NCBI RefSeq assembly: GCF_001428255.1
Contig: NZ_LMRW01000029.1
Coordinates: 125,186-189,185, forward strand
DNA from: Agromyces sp. Soil535
GTDB taxonomy: Bacteria > Actinomycetota > Actinomycetes > Actinomycetales > Microbacteriaceae
Reading direction: 5' to 3'
Length of the DNA stretch: 64,000 nt
The translations under genes and the position numbers were made by a program. Position 1 is the first letter of the stretch; each line of letters begins with the position of its first letter. Shown piece after piece: positions 16,771-25,536 of the stretch. The notes beneath the pieces were generated by a model that made no database searches, was not told the origin of the DNA, and worked only from the letters and a program-made list of their open reading frames with translations.

Positions 16771-17145
16771 GTGCCAACCATTCAGCAGTTGGTCCGCAAG
16801 GGTCGCACGCCGAAGGTCACCAAGACCAAGGCCCCCGCCCTGAAGGCCAACCCCCAGCAGCGCGGCGTGTGCACGCGTGTGTACACGACCACCCCGAAGA
16901 AGCCGAACTCGGCGCTCCGCAAGGTCGCCCGTGTGAAGCTCTCGAACGGCACCGAGGTCACGGCCTACATCCCCGGTGAGGGCCACAACCTGCAGGAGCA
17001 CTCGATGGTGCTCGTGCGCGGCGGTCGTGTGAAGGACCTCCCCGGCGTGCGCTACAAGATCATCCGCGGCGCGCTCGACACGCAGGCCGTGAAGAACCGC
17101 AAGCAGGCTCGTAGCCGCTACGGCGCGAAGATGGAGAAGAAGTAA
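16771..17145 (+). CDS. rpsL: 30S ribosomal protein uS12
   Basis: A 124-residue ribosomal protein of the decoding centre, of standard length. The loop TTTPKKPNSA contains Lys43, and Lys88 is present in GGRVKDLPG, so the streptomycin-sensitive residues are intact. It has a GTG start with AAGGAGAA at 16760-16767. It is the first gene of the str operon; its stop codon shares one base with the rpsG start. Confidence 0.98.
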   Translation: MPTIQQLVRKGRTPKVTKTKAPALKANPQQRGVCTRVYTTTPKKPNSALRKVARVKLSNGTEVTAYIPGEGHNLQEHSMVLVRGGRVKDLPGVRYKIIRGALDTQAVKNRKQARSRYGAKMEKK

Positions 17146-17615
17146 TGCCTCGCAAGGGACCCGCTCCGAAGCGCCCCGTCGTCGCCGACCCCGTGTACGG
17201 CTCGCCGGTCGTCAGCCAGCTCGTCAACAAGATCCTCATCGACGGCAAGAAGGACCTCGCGCAGCGCATCGTCTACGAGGCGCTCGAGAACGTCGCCACG
17301 AAGTCCGGCCAGGACGCCGTCGCCACCCTGAAGAAGGCGCTCGACAACGTGCGCCCGACGCTCGAGGTGCGCTCGCGCCGCGTCGGCGGTTCGACCTACC
17401 AGGTCCCCGTCGAGGTCAAGCCGCACCGTGCCAACACCCTCGCCCTGCGCTGGCTCACGAGCTACGCCAAGGCCCGCCGCGAGAAGACGATGACCGAGCG
17501 TCTCACCAACGAGATCCTCGACGCGTCGAACGGCCTCGGTGCCGCCGTCAAGCGCCGCGAGGACACGCACAAGATGGCCGAGTCGAACCGCGCCTTCGCC
17601 CACTACCGCTGGTAG
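17145..17615 (+). CDS. rpsG: 30S ribosomal protein uS7
   Basis: A 156-residue primary binder of the 16S rRNA 3' major domain. It begins MPRKGPAPKR and ends in the conserved AFAHYRW. It starts on the last base of the rpsL stop codon and is followed, before fusA, by a strong intergenic hairpin at 17621-17659. Confidence 0.98.
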   Translation: MPRKGPAPKRPVVADPVYGSPVVSQLVNKILIDGKKDLAQRIVYEALENVATKSGQDAVATLKKALDNVRPTLEVRSRRVGGSTYQVPVEVKPHRANTLALRWLTSYAKARREKTMTERLTNEILDASNGLGAAVKRREDTHKMAESNRAFAHYRW

Positions 17616-17620
17616 CAGGT

Positions 17621-17659
17621 GAGCGGATGCCGCGAGCCGCGAGCCTGCGGCATCCGCTC
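17621..17659. repeat. Intergenic palindrome of the GGATGCCGC type
   Basis: A perfect 13-bp inverted repeat (17621-17633 with 17647-17659) and a 13-base loop between rpsG and fusA. There is no T-run, so it is more likely an mRNA processing or stabilising element, or a dispersed palindrome, than a terminator. The core is shared with the hairpin at 30222-30253. Confidence 0.85.
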
Positions 17660-17700
17660 CACCACACCATTCCCAACCTGAACTCCCCCGGAGGAACCCC

Positions 17701-19815
17701 GTGGCACTTGACGTGCTCACCGACCTGAGCAAGGTCCGCAACATCGGCATCATGGCGCACATCGATGCCGGCAAGACCACCACCACCGAGCGCATCCTGT
17801 TCTACACGGGCGTCAACCACAAGATCGGCGAGACGCACGACGGCGCGTCGACGACCGACTGGATGGAGCAGGAGAAGGAGCGCGGCATCACGATCACGTC
17901 TGCCGCCGTGACCTGCTTCTGGAACAAGAACCAGATCAACATCATCGACACCCCCGGCCACGTGGACTTCACGGTCGAGGTGGAGCGCTCGCTCCGCGTG
18001 CTCGACGGCGCAGTCGCCGTGTTCGACGGCAAGGAGGGCGTCGAGCCCCAGTCCGAGACCGTGTGGCGCCAGGCCGACAAGTACAACGTGCCCCGCATCT
18101 GCTTCGTCAACAAGATGGACAAGCTCGGCGCGGACTTCTACTTCACGGTGGAGACCATCATCAAGCGCCTCGGCGCGAAGCCGCTGGTGCTCCAGCTGCC
18201 GATCGGCTCCGAGAGCGAGTTCGTCGGCGTCGTCGACCTCATCGAGATGCGGGCCCTGGTGTGGCCCGGCGACGCCAAGGGCGACGTGACGATGGGCGCC
18301 AAGTACGAGGTGCAGGAGATCCCCGCCGACCTCAAGGAGAAGGCCGAGGAGTACCGCCACGCGCTGCTCGAGACCGTCGCCGAGACCGACGACGCGCTGC
18401 TCGAGAAGTACTTCGGCGGCGAGGAGCTCACGATCGCCGAGATCAAGGGCGCCATCCGCAAGCTCACCGTCAACTCCGAGATCTACCCCGTGCTCTGCGG
18501 CTCCGCGTTCAAGAACCGCGGCGTGCAGCCGATGCTCGACGCGGTCATCGACTTCCTGCCGTCGCCGCTCGACGTGCCGGCGGTCGAGGGTCGCAACCCC
18601 CGCAACGAGGAAGAGATCATCGAGCGTCACCCCGACGCCAACGACCCCTTCGCGGCGCTCGCGTTCAAGGTCGCGGTGCACCCGTTCTTCGGTCGCCTCA
18701 CCTACATCCGCGTGTACTCGGGTCACCTCCTCTCCGGTGGCCAGGTCATCAACTCGACCAAGGGCAAGAAGGAGCGCATCGGCAAGATCTTCCAGATGCA
18801 CGCCAACAAGGAGAACCCGGTCGACTCGGTCACCGCGGGCAACATCTACGCCGTGATCGGCCTCAAGGACACGACCACTGGCGACACGCTGTGCGACCCC
18901 GACAACCAGGTCGTGCTCGAGTCCATGACGTTCCCGGCTCCCGTGATCGAGGTCGCGATCGAGCCGAAGACCAAGGCCGACCAGGAGAAGCTCGGCACCG
19001 CGATCCAGAAGCTCGCGGAGGAGGACCCCACCTTCCGCACCGAGCTCAACCCCGAGACCGGCCAGACCGTCATCAAGGGCATGGGCGAGCTGCACCTCGA
19101 CATCCTCGTCGACCGCATGAAGCGGGAGTTCAAGGTCGAGGCGAACGTGGGCAAGCCGCAGGTGGCCTACCGCGAGACGATCAAGCGGGCCGTCGAGAAG
19201 CATGACTACACCCACAAGAAGCAGACGGGTGGTTCGGGCCAGTTCGCGAAGATCCAGTTCGCGATCGAGCCCCTCGAGATCACGGCCGACAAGACGTACG
19301 AGTTCGAGAACAAGGTCACGGGTGGCCGCGTTCCGCGCGAGTACATCCCCTCGGTCGACGCCGGCTTCCAGGATGCGATGCAGTACGGCATCCTGGCCGG
19401 CTACCCGATGGTCGGCGTCAAGGGCATCCTGCTCGACGGCGCAGCCCATGACGTCGACTCCTCGGAGATGGCGTTCAAGATCGCCGGCTCGATGGGCTTC
19501 AAGGAGGCCGCCCGCAAGGCGAACCCCGTCCTGCTCGAACCGCTGATGTCCGTCGAGGTCCGTACTCCCGAGGAGTACATGGGCGACGTCATCGGCGACC
19601 TGAACTCGCGCCGCGGCCAGATCCAGTCCATGGAGGACGCCGCCGGTGTGAAGGTCGTGCGTGCGCACGTCCCGCTCTCGGAGATGTTCGGATACATCGG
19701 CGACCTGCGGTCGAAGACCTCGGGCCGCGCCGTGTACTCGATGGAGTTCGAGAGCTACGCGGAGGTCCCGAAGGCTGTCGCCGACGAGATCGTCCAGAAG
19801 AACAAGGGCGAGTAG
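17701..19815 (+). CDS. fusA: Elongation factor G
   Basis: The 704-residue translocation GTPase. The G1 motif AHIDAGKTTTTER lies near the N-terminus, with DTPGHVDFT (G3) and NKMD (G4), followed by domains II-V of normal length. It starts at GTG 17701 after CCGGAGGAA. It is the third gene of the str operon. Confidence 0.98.
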   Translation: MALDVLTDLSKVRNIGIMAHIDAGKTTTTERILFYTGVNHKIGETHDGASTTDWMEQEKERGITITSAAVTCFWNKNQINIIDTPGHVDFTVEVERSLRVLDGAVAVFDGKEGVEPQSETVWRQADKYNVPRICFVNKMDKLGADFYFTVETIIKRLGAKPLVLQLPIGSESEFVGVVDLIEMRALVWPGDAKGDVTMGAKYEVQEIPADLKEKAEEYRHALLETVAETDDALLEKYFGGEELTIAEIKGAIRKLTVNSEIYPVLCGSAFKNRGVQPMLDAVIDFLPSPLDVPAVEGRNPRNEEEIIERHPDANDPFAALAFKVAVHPFFGRLTYIRVYSGHLLSGGQVINSTKGKKERIGKIFQMHANKENPVDSVTAGNIYAVIGLKDTTTGDTLCDPDNQVVLESMTFPAPVIEVAIEPKTKADQEKLGTAIQKLAEEDPTFRTELNPETGQTVIKGMGELHLDILVDRMKREFKVEANVGKPQVAYRETIKRAVEKHDYTHKKQTGGSGQFAKIQFAIEPLEITADKTYEFENKVTGGRVPREYIPSVDAGFQDAMQYGILAGYPMVGVKGILLDGAAHDVDSSEMAFKIAGSMGFKEAARKANPVLLEPLMSVEVRTPEEYMGDVIGDLNSRRGQIQSMEDAAGVKVVRAHVPLSEMFGYIGDLRSKTSGRAVYSMEFESYAEVPKAVADEIVQKNKGE

Positions 19816-19928
19816 CCCTGCCCGCACGGCCCACCCGGGTCGCGTAACATAACAACACAAACCCCCGTAGCCCACCGGTCGCAATCCAGCGCCCGGCGTG
19901 TCTACACGAGTCCTGAGGAGGACCCACA

Positions 19929-21122
19929 GTGGCTAAGGCCAAGTTCGAGCGGACCAAGCCGCACGTCAACATCGGCACGATCGGTCACGTCGACCACGGC
20001 AAGACGACGCTCACCGCCGCGATCTCGAAGGTGCTCGCCGACAAGTACCCGTCGAACGTCAACGTCCCGCGTGACTTCGCGTCGATCGACTCGGCTCCCG
20101 AGGAGCGCCAGCGCGGCATCACGATCAACATCTCGCACGTCGAGTACGAGACGCCGAAGCGCCACTACGCGCACGTCGACGCCCCGGGTCACGCCGACTA
20201 CATCAAGAACATGATCACCGGTGCGGCCCAGATGGACGGCGCGATCCTCGTGGTCGCGGCGACCGACGGTCCGATGGCGCAGACGCGTGAGCACGTGCTG
20301 CTCGCCAAGCAGGTCGGCGTGCCCTACCTGCTCGTCGCGCTGAACAAGGCCGACATGGTCGACGACGAGGAGATCCTGGAGCTCGTCGAGCTCGAGGTCC
20401 GCGAGCTGCTCTCGAGCCAGGGCTTCGACGGCGACAACGCGCCGGTCATCCGCGTCTCGGGCCTCAAGGCGCTCGAGGGCGACGAGAAGTGGACGCAGTC
20501 CGTCCTCGACCTCATGGACGCCGTCGACGAGTCGATCCCCGACCCCGTGCGTGACAAGGACAAGCCGTTCCTCATGCCGATCGAGGACGTCTTCACCATC
20601 ACCGGTCGTGGAACGGTCGTCACGGGTCGCGCCGAGCGCGGCACGCTGAAGCTCAACTCCGAGGTCGAGATCGTCGGCATCCGCCCGACGCAGAAGACCA
20701 CGGTCACCGGTATCGAGATGTTCCACAAGCAGCTCGACGAGGCGTGGGCCGGCGAGAACTGCGGTCTCCTCCTCCGCGGCACCAAGCGCGAGGACGTGGA
20801 GCGCGGCCAGGTCGTCGTCGCCCCCGGTTCGGTCACCCCGCACACGAACTTCGAGGGCACCGCGTACATCCTCTCCAAGGAGGAGGGCGGTCGTCACAAC
20901 CCGTTCTACGCGAACTACCGTCCGCAGTTCTACTTCCGCACCACCGACGTCACCGGCGTCATCACGCTGCCCGACGGCACCGAGATGGTCATGCCCGGCG
21001 ACACCACCGACATGACGGTCGAGCTCATCCAGCCGATCGCCATGGAGGAGGGCCTCGGCTTCGCCATCCGTGAGGGTGGTCGCACCGTGGGCGCCGGTAC
21101 GGTCACGAAGATCCTCAAGTAA
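19929..21122 (+). CDS. tuf: Elongation factor Tu
   Basis: A 397-residue GTPase that delivers aminoacyl-tRNA. GHVDHGKTTLTAA (G1), DAPGHADY (G3) and NKAD (G4) are visible. It starts at GTG 19929 with GAGGAGGA upstream. The 113-base gap after fusA contains TAACAT at 19845-19850, which may allow separate transcription. It is followed by a strong hairpin terminator and a 57-bp tandem repeat. Confidence 0.98.
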   Translation: MAKAKFERTKPHVNIGTIGHVDHGKTTLTAAISKVLADKYPSNVNVPRDFASIDSAPEERQRGITINISHVEYETPKRHYAHVDAPGHADYIKNMITGAAQMDGAILVVAATDGPMAQTREHVLLAKQVGVPYLLVALNKADMVDDEEILELVELEVRELLSSQGFDGDNAPVIRVSGLKALEGDEKWTQSVLDLMDAVDESIPDPVRDKDKPFLMPIEDVFTITGRGTVVTGRAERGTLKLNSEVEIVGIRPTQKTTVTGIEMFHKQLDEAWAGENCGLLLRGTKREDVERGQVVVAPGSVTPHTNFEGTAYILSKEEGGRHNPFYANYRPQFYFRTTDVTGVITLPDGTEMVMPGDTTDMTVELIQPIAMEEGLGFAIREGGRTVGAGTVTKILK

Positions 21123-21156
21123 CACCTTCGCGCCCCCAGCGGGTGCGGAACCGACA

Positions 21157-21182
21157 GGGGTCGGGCCTTCGGGCCCGACCCC
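21157..21182 (+). terminator. tuf terminator hairpin
   Basis: An 11-bp GC-rich stem (21157-21167 with 21172-21182) with a short loop lies 35 bases after the tuf stop and is followed by TTCGTCGTCC. It is a likely intrinsic terminator of the str operon. Confidence 0.75.
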
Positions 21183-21310
21183 TTCGTCGTCCATGGCTGC
21201 AGGGGTCGGGACTGCGCGAACGTCGCGGGGCCCGACCCCTTCGTCGTCCATGGCTGCAGGGGTCGGGACTGCGCGAACGTCGCGGGGCCCGACCCTTTCG
21301 TCGTCCATGC
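21183..21310. repeat. 57-bp tandem repeat, two full copies and a partial
   Basis: Copy 1 is 21183-21239, copy 2 is 21240-21296, and a third copy breaks off after TTCGTCGTCCATG. Each copy carries its own GGGGTCGGG/CCCGACCCC stem, so the tuf terminator stem appears to have been duplicated with its flank. Confidence 0.9.
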
Positions 21311-21347
21311 ATGACGCCGTCGATTCGGCTGCACCCCCCGAACGGGT

Positions 21348-21353
21348 TACGCT
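21348..21353 (+). promoter_or_regulatory. Leaderless -10 TACGCT of the acyltransferase gene
   Basis: TACGCT ends seven bases before the ATG at 21361, matching the leaderless arrangement seen elsewhere in the window. Confidence 0.45.
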
Positions 21354-21360
21354 GGAGCGG

Positions 21361-22581
21361 ATGGCAGGTTCCCCCACGCCAGTGCCCCGCACCACCGTAC
21401 GGCCCGAGATCCAAGCGCTTCGGGCCGTCGCCGTCGGCGCCGTCGTGCTCCACCACGGGTGGCCGGCCGTCGCCCCCGCGGGCTACATGGGCGTCGACGT
21501 CTTCTTCGTCGTCTCGGGCTACCTCATCACCGCACTGCTCATCCGCGAGGTCGGCCGCACCGGCGGCATCTCGCTCGGCGCGTTCTACCTCCGACGGGCA
21601 CGGCGCATCCTGCCCGCGGCCATCGCCGTGCTCCTCGCGGTCTCGGCGTTGACGATCGCGGTCGTGCCCCAGCGCGACTGGGCCGACTGGTTCCGCGAGA
21701 GCGTGGCCAGCACGCTCTACTACGAGAACTGGCAGCTCGCGGCGGACTCGCAGATCCCGGCCCGCGCCGACCTGGAGTCGACGCCGGTACAGCACTTCTG
21801 GTCGCTCTCGGTGGAGGAGCAGTTCTACCTCGTCTGGCCGCTGCTGCTCATCGTCGCCGTCGTCTCCGCACGGCGGCGCGGGCGCTCCATCGTGCGGCCG
21901 ATGTTCGTCGTGCTCGGGTTCGTGACGGCCGCCTCGTTCGTCCACTCGCTCCTCCTCACCTCCGCCGACCACAACCTCGCTTACTTCTCGACGATCGCGC
22001 GCACGTGGGAGTTCGGCGCGGGCGGGCTGCTCGCGCTGCTCGCGATCACGACGCCGTCGAAGGGTCGGGAGGTGCTCCGCACCGTCGCGTCGTGGTGCGG
22101 CCTCCTGCTCATCGCGGTGCCGATCGTCGCGTTCCGCGACCCCGAGGCCTTTCCGGGTGTCTGGGTCCTGCTCCCGGTCGCCGGCACGCTCGCCGTGATC
22201 TGGGCGGGGACGCCCGCGACGCGGTGGTCGACGGCCCGGGTCGCCGGACTCCGCCCGGTGCAGTGGGTGGGCGATGTCTCGTACTCGCTCTACCTCTGGC
22301 ACTGGCCGATCTTCATGTTCACGCCGTTCCTCATCGGCATGCCGAGCCCCGCGTGGGTCATGGCGCTGCTCGTGGTGCTCTCGCTGCTCGTGGCCTGGCT
22401 CTCCAAGCGCCTCATCGAGGACCCGTTCCGGGCGCGACGGAACCCCATGCCCCGTCGCCCCGCGGTGCTGCTCGGCGGACTCGGCTTCCTCGTCGCGGCG
22501 ATCGTCAGCACCGGGTTCGTCGCGCCGAGCGTGGCGGCCGAACAACAGTCGACGGGCCACCACGCGGGGGAGCGCGACTGA
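21361..22581 (+). CDS. Membrane acyltransferase, acyltransferase-3 family (OafA/YrhL-like), lacking SGNH domain
   Basis: A 406-residue integral membrane protein of about ten helices. It carries the family signature near its N-terminus: EIQALRAVAV, LHHGW, GVDVFFVVSGYLIT and RRARRILPA, with SVEEQFYLVWP in the middle. The family O-acetylates cell-surface glycans or modifies peptidoglycan and glycopeptides. OafA-type members usually continue with an extracellular SGNH hydrolase domain; here the protein stops soon after the last helix. The ATG at 21361 fits both the family start and a leaderless promoter. The gene converges on the OsmC-like gene. Confidence 0.85.
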   Translation: MAGSPTPVPRTTVRPEIQALRAVAVGAVVLHHGWPAVAPAGYMGVDVFFVVSGYLITALLIREVGRTGGISLGAFYLRRARRILPAAIAVLLAVSALTIAVVPQRDWADWFRESVASTLYYENWQLAADSQIPARADLESTPVQHFWSLSVEEQFYLVWPLLLIVAVVSARRRGRSIVRPMFVVLGFVTAASFVHSLLLTSADHNLAYFSTIARTWEFGAGGLLALLAITTPSKGREVLRTVASWCGLLLIAVPIVAFRDPEAFPGVWVLLPVAGTLAVIWAGTPATRWSTARVAGLRPVQWVGDVSYSLYLWHWPIFMFTPFLIGMPSPAWVMALLVVLSLLVAWLSKRLIEDPFRARRNPMPRRPAVLLGGLGFLVAAIVSTGFVAPSVAAEQQSTGHHAGERD

Positions 22582-22586
22582 CCTGT

Positions 22587-22618
22587 CGTGACATCCGGAG
22601 CGGTTGGCGGATGTCGCG
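22587..22618. terminator. Bidirectional hairpin between convergent genes
   Basis: An inverted repeat (22587-22597 with 22608-22618, one G-T pair) lies between the acyltransferase stop and the OsmC-like stop. Its arms carry the GACATCCG/CGGATGTC core. It probably terminates both transcripts. Confidence 0.6.
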
Positions 22619-22621
22619 GGC

Positions 22622-23098
22622 TCAGACCTGCGTGCCGTCGATCGTGGTGGGCAGCTCGACGACCTCCTCGATCGTGCGTGCCACGGTGCATCCCCGCTCG
22701 ATGGCCTTGGACATCACGCCGAGGAGCTGTTCGCGTTCGTCGGGCGCGAGCGTCGAGAGGTCCAGCAGGAGCTCCTCCTCGATGCGCGCATAGCGATTGG
22801 TGTCGTGCTCGGACTTGCCGTGCGCCCACACCGTCAGCGCGAAGTCGTCGCCGAGGCGGCGCGCGGTGACGCGGTCGGCGCTCAGCCCGGAGCAGGCGAT
22901 CAGCGCGAGCTTCAGCAGCTCGCCGGGGGTGAAGTGCTCGCCATCGAGCTCGGGCCCGCCGACGCGCAGCGTGGCGCCGCGCTCGTTGAGGCCCTCGTAC
23001 ATGCGGGGTCCGACGCGCGTGACCGAGACGCTGCCCGGCCCGATCCGCTCGCTGACGCGGTGCGCGTGCTCGGGCGTGGGTCTCTCGTTCGTCGTCAC
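22622..23098 (-). CDS. OsmC family peroxiredoxin-like protein
   Basis: A 158-residue OsmC/Ohr-type protein, a family of thiol-dependent organic hydroperoxide reductases. The two characteristic cysteines are in the contexts ALIACSGLSAD (about residue 67) and ERGCTVARTIEE (about residue 140). The GTG at 23098 was preferred to an in-frame ATG at 23188 because GAAGG lies just upstream and the longer form adds a low-complexity tail. It is transcribed toward the acyltransferase gene. Confidence 0.85.
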   Translation of the reverse strand: MTTNERPTPEHAHRVSERIGPGSVSVTRVGPRMYEGLNERGATLRVGGPELDGEHFTPGELLKLALIACSGLSADRVTARRLGDDFALTVWAHGKSEHDTNRYARIEEELLLDLSTLAPDEREQLLGVMSKAIERGCTVARTIEEVVELPTTIDGTQV

Positions 23099-23182
23099 GC
23101 CTTCGATTCCATCATGCCGGGGGGTTTCCGGGCGGTTCGCCTGCGACGTCGCTGTGAACGGAGGAGGCGCGACACGCCCGGG

Positions 23183-23211
23183 TTGCACGTGGCCCCCGAC
23201 TATGGCAAACT
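23183..23211 (+). promoter_or_regulatory. S10 operon promoter candidate
   Basis: TTGCAC (23183-23188), 17 bases, then CAAACT (23206-23211). The -35 is the same hexamer seen before rplM and groES. The 480-base space 23099-23578 holds this promoter, a leader of about 360 bases with a hairpin, and a dispersed repeat; no gene is visible. Confidence 0.5.
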
Positions 23212-23226
23212 CGATGAGTTCGACAT

Positions 23227-23260
23227 TTCGAACGGCGTGCCTTGCTGCGTGCCGTTCGAA
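23227..23260 (+). promoter_or_regulatory. Hairpin in the S10 operon leader
   Basis: A perfect 10-bp stem (TTCGAACGGC at 23227-23236 with GCCGTTCGAA at 23251-23260) lies about 15 bases after the candidate promoter. In other bacteria the S10 leader binds ribosomal protein L4 for feedback control. Whether this hairpin has that role is unknown. Confidence 0.5.
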
Positions 23261-23461
23261 TCACTGCCAGGCAGTGCATAGCCACCGGAAGCTCTCGGAG
23301 CCCCACGGGTCAGGCTAGGCCGCGGGCAGCAGAACGCACAACCGACAACCACTTCGAGCATGGGTTCGCCATGCCCGTTTCGCGAGGGCGACTCGCCCGA
23401 GCGCGGGGGTCGGTGGGGCTCACGGGTCGAGCGTGCCGAGGTCACCGCATGCGGGGTGGTT

Positions 23462-23476
23462 TCGACAGGCTCGATC
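23462..23476. repeat. Dispersed TTCGACAGGCTCGA repeat in the S10 leader
   Basis: The sequence TTCGACAGGCTCGAT in the rpsJ leader recurs as TCTCGACAGGCTCGAG at 33271-33286 and, inverted, at 33231-33245. Repeats of this kind are scattered between genes in many actinobacterial genomes. Confidence 0.6.
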
Positions 23477-23578
23477 ACCGGCCTTTGACAGAAGAACAGT
23501 GGTGCTTCACACGGAGTAGCTACGCGGCGTCCGATGCCCTCGGAAGGGTATGACGCCTTGACAGAGAGAGAGTCAGAG

Positions 23579-23887
23579 ATGGCGGGACAGAAGATCCGCA
23601 TTCGACTGAAGTCGTATGACCACGAGGTCATCGACACCTCGGCGCGCAAGATCGTCGACACGGTGACCCGCGCGGGCGCCACGGTCGTCGGCCCCGTGCC
23701 GCTTCCGACGGAGAAGAACGTGGTGTGCGTCATCCGCTCGCCCCACAAGTACAAGGACAGCCGCGAGCACTTCGAGATGCGCACGCACAAGCGCCTCATC
23801 GACATCGTGGACCCGACGCCCAAGGCCGTCGACTCGCTCATGCGCCTCGACCTCCCGGCCGACGTCAACATCGAGATCAAGCTCTGA
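23579..23887 (+). CDS. rpsJ: 30S ribosomal protein uS10
   Basis: A 102-residue protein starting AGQKIRIRLKSYDHE, of standard length. It is also the NusE antitermination partner of NusB. The ATG at 23579 was chosen over an in-frame ATG at 23534 by family length and the purine-rich GAGAGAGAGTCAGAG upstream. It is the first gene of the S10 operon. Confidence 0.98.
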   Translation: MAGQKIRIRLKSYDHEVIDTSARKIVDTVTRAGATVVGPVPLPTEKNVVCVIRSPHKYKDSREHFEMRTHKRLIDIVDPTPKAVDSLMRLDLPADVNIEIKL

Positions 23888-23895
23888 GGTAACAG

Positions 23896-24552
23896 ATGTC
23901 TTCCGCTACCAAGAACGTGAAGGGTCTGCTCGGCACCAAGCTCGGCATGACCCAGGTGTGGGACGAGAACAACAAGCTGGTTCCCGTCACCGTCATCGAG
24001 ATCGCCCCCAACGTCGTCACCCAGCTCCGCACCGCGGAGAAGGACGGCTACGAGGCCGTGCAGATCGCCGCGGGCGCCATCGACCCGCGCAAGGTGAACC
24101 AGCCCGCGTCCGGCCACTTCAAGGCCGCCGGTGTCACCCCGCGTCGTCACCTCGCCGAGGTGCGCACCGCCGACGCGTCGAGCTACGAGCTCGGCCAGGA
24201 GCTCACCGCTGACGGCACCTTCGAGGCCGGCCAGCTCGTCGACGTCGTCGGCACGAGCAAGGGCAAGGGCTTCGCCGGTGTCATGAAGCGCCACAACTTC
24301 AAGGGCGTCTCCGCCTCGCACGGTTCGCACCGCAACCACCGCAAGCCCGGCTCGATCGGTGCCTCGTCGACCCCCAGCCGTGTCTTCAAGGGCATGCGCA
24401 TGGCCGGTCGCATGGGTGGCGAGCGCGTGACCGTGCTGAACCTCCGCGTGCACGCCGTCGACGCCGAGAAGGGCCTCCTCCTCGTCAAGGGCGCCGTCCC
24501 CGGTGCGCGCGGCCGTCTCGTTTTCGTCCGCAACGCAGTGAAGGGGGCGTAG
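23896..24552 (+). CDS. rplC: 50S ribosomal protein uL3
   Basis: A 218-residue protein that initiates 50S assembly near the peptidyl transferase centre. The core GTSKGKGFAGVMKRH and the following SHGSHRNHRKPGS loop are clear. It lies eight bases after rpsJ and three before rplD. Confidence 0.98.
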   Translation: MSSATKNVKGLLGTKLGMTQVWDENNKLVPVTVIEIAPNVVTQLRTAEKDGYEAVQIAAGAIDPRKVNQPASGHFKAAGVTPRRHLAEVRTADASSYELGQELTADGTFEAGQLVDVVGTSKGKGFAGVMKRHNFKGVSASHGSHRNHRKPGSIGASSTPSRVFKGMRMAGRMGGERVTVLNLRVHAVDAEKGLLLVKGAVPGARGRLVFVRNAVKGA

Positions 24553-24555
24553 TCC

Positions 24556-25218
24556 ATGGCTACCGCGACCAACACCATCGACACCCTCGACGTCACCGGC
24601 AAGAAGTCCGGCACGATCGAGCTCCCCGCCGAGCTCTTCGACGTGCAGACCAACGTGCCGCTGATCCACCAGGTCGTCGTCGCCCAGCTCGCCGCCGCGC
24701 GTCAGGGCACCCACAAGACCAAGACCCGCGGCGAGGTCTCCGGCGCCGGCCGCAAGCCCTTCAAGCAGAAGGGCACGGGCCGCGCCCGGCAGGGCTCGAT
24801 CCGCGCGCCGCAGATGACCGGCGGTGGCATCGTCCACGGCCCGCAGCCGCGCGACTACGCGCAGCGCACCCCCAAGAAGATGATCGCAGCGGCCCTGCTC
24901 GGCGCGCTCTCCGACCGCGCGCGCGGCGGCCGCATCCACGCGGTCGAGTCGTTCGCGGCCGGCGACGCCCCGAAGACCCGCGACGCCGTCGCGCTTCTCG
25001 GCGGGATCGCCCCGGCCAAGCACTTCCTCGTCGTGCTCACCCGCGAGGAGGAGCTCAGCGAGCGTGCGGTGCGCAACATCCCGACCGTGCACGTGCTGCG
25101 GGTCGACCAGCTGAACGCCTACGACGTGCTCGTCTCGGACGACATCGTCTTCAGCACGGCCGCGCTCGACGCGTTCATCGCCTCGAAGACGCCCAAGAAG
25201 GAAGAGGTCTCCGCATGA
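24556..25218 (+). CDS. rplD: 50S ribosomal protein uL4
   Basis: A 220-residue protein with the extended loop KTRGEVSGAGRKPFKQKGTG that lines the exit tunnel. In other bacteria it represses its own S10 operon through the leader. Its end overlaps rplW by four bases (ATGA). Confidence 0.98.
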   Translation: MATATNTIDTLDVTGKKSGTIELPAELFDVQTNVPLIHQVVVAQLAAARQGTHKTKTRGEVSGAGRKPFKQKGTGRARQGSIRAPQMTGGGIVHGPQPRDYAQRTPKKMIAAALLGALSDRARGGRIHAVESFAAGDAPKTRDAVALLGGIAPAKHFLVVLTREEELSERAVRNIPTVHVLRVDQLNAYDVLVSDDIVFSTAALDAFIASKTPKKEEVSA

Positions 25219-25517
25219 GCGCCGCGCAGAACAAGAACCCGCGCGACATCATCATCGCGCCCGTCGTCTCGGAGAAGAGCTACGGCCTGATCGACGAGGG
25301 CAAGTACACGTTCATCGTGGATCCCCGCTCGAACAAGACCGAGATCAAGCTCGCCATCGAGAAGATCTTCAACGTCCAGGTGGCGTCGATCAACACCCTG
25401 AACCGTCAGGGCAAGACCCGCCGCACCCGGTTCGGCATCGGCAAGCGCAAGGACACCAAGCGCGCGATCGTCACCCTCAAGTCCGGCTCGATCGACATCT
25501 TCACGGCTGTCGGCTAA
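25215..25517 (+). CDS. rplW: 50S ribosomal protein uL23
   Basis: A 100-residue tunnel-exit protein that docks trigger factor and SRP. It starts in the rplD stop (ATGA). The motif RDIIIAPVVSEKS and the tail GSIDIFTAVG are typical. Confidence 0.97.
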   Translation: MSAAQNKNPRDIIIAPVVSEKSYGLIDEGKYTFIVDPRSNKTEIKLAIEKIFNVQVASINTLNRQGKTRRTRFGIGKRKDTKRAIVTLKSGSIDIFTAVG

Positions 25518-25536
25518 GGAGCAGAGGTAACTCACT

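Noticed and set aside
17548..19884. A 778-residue minus-strand frame opposite fusA
   Set aside because: It mirrors the codon pattern of fusA and has a Leu/Val/Asp/Arg-rich shadow composition with no family motif.
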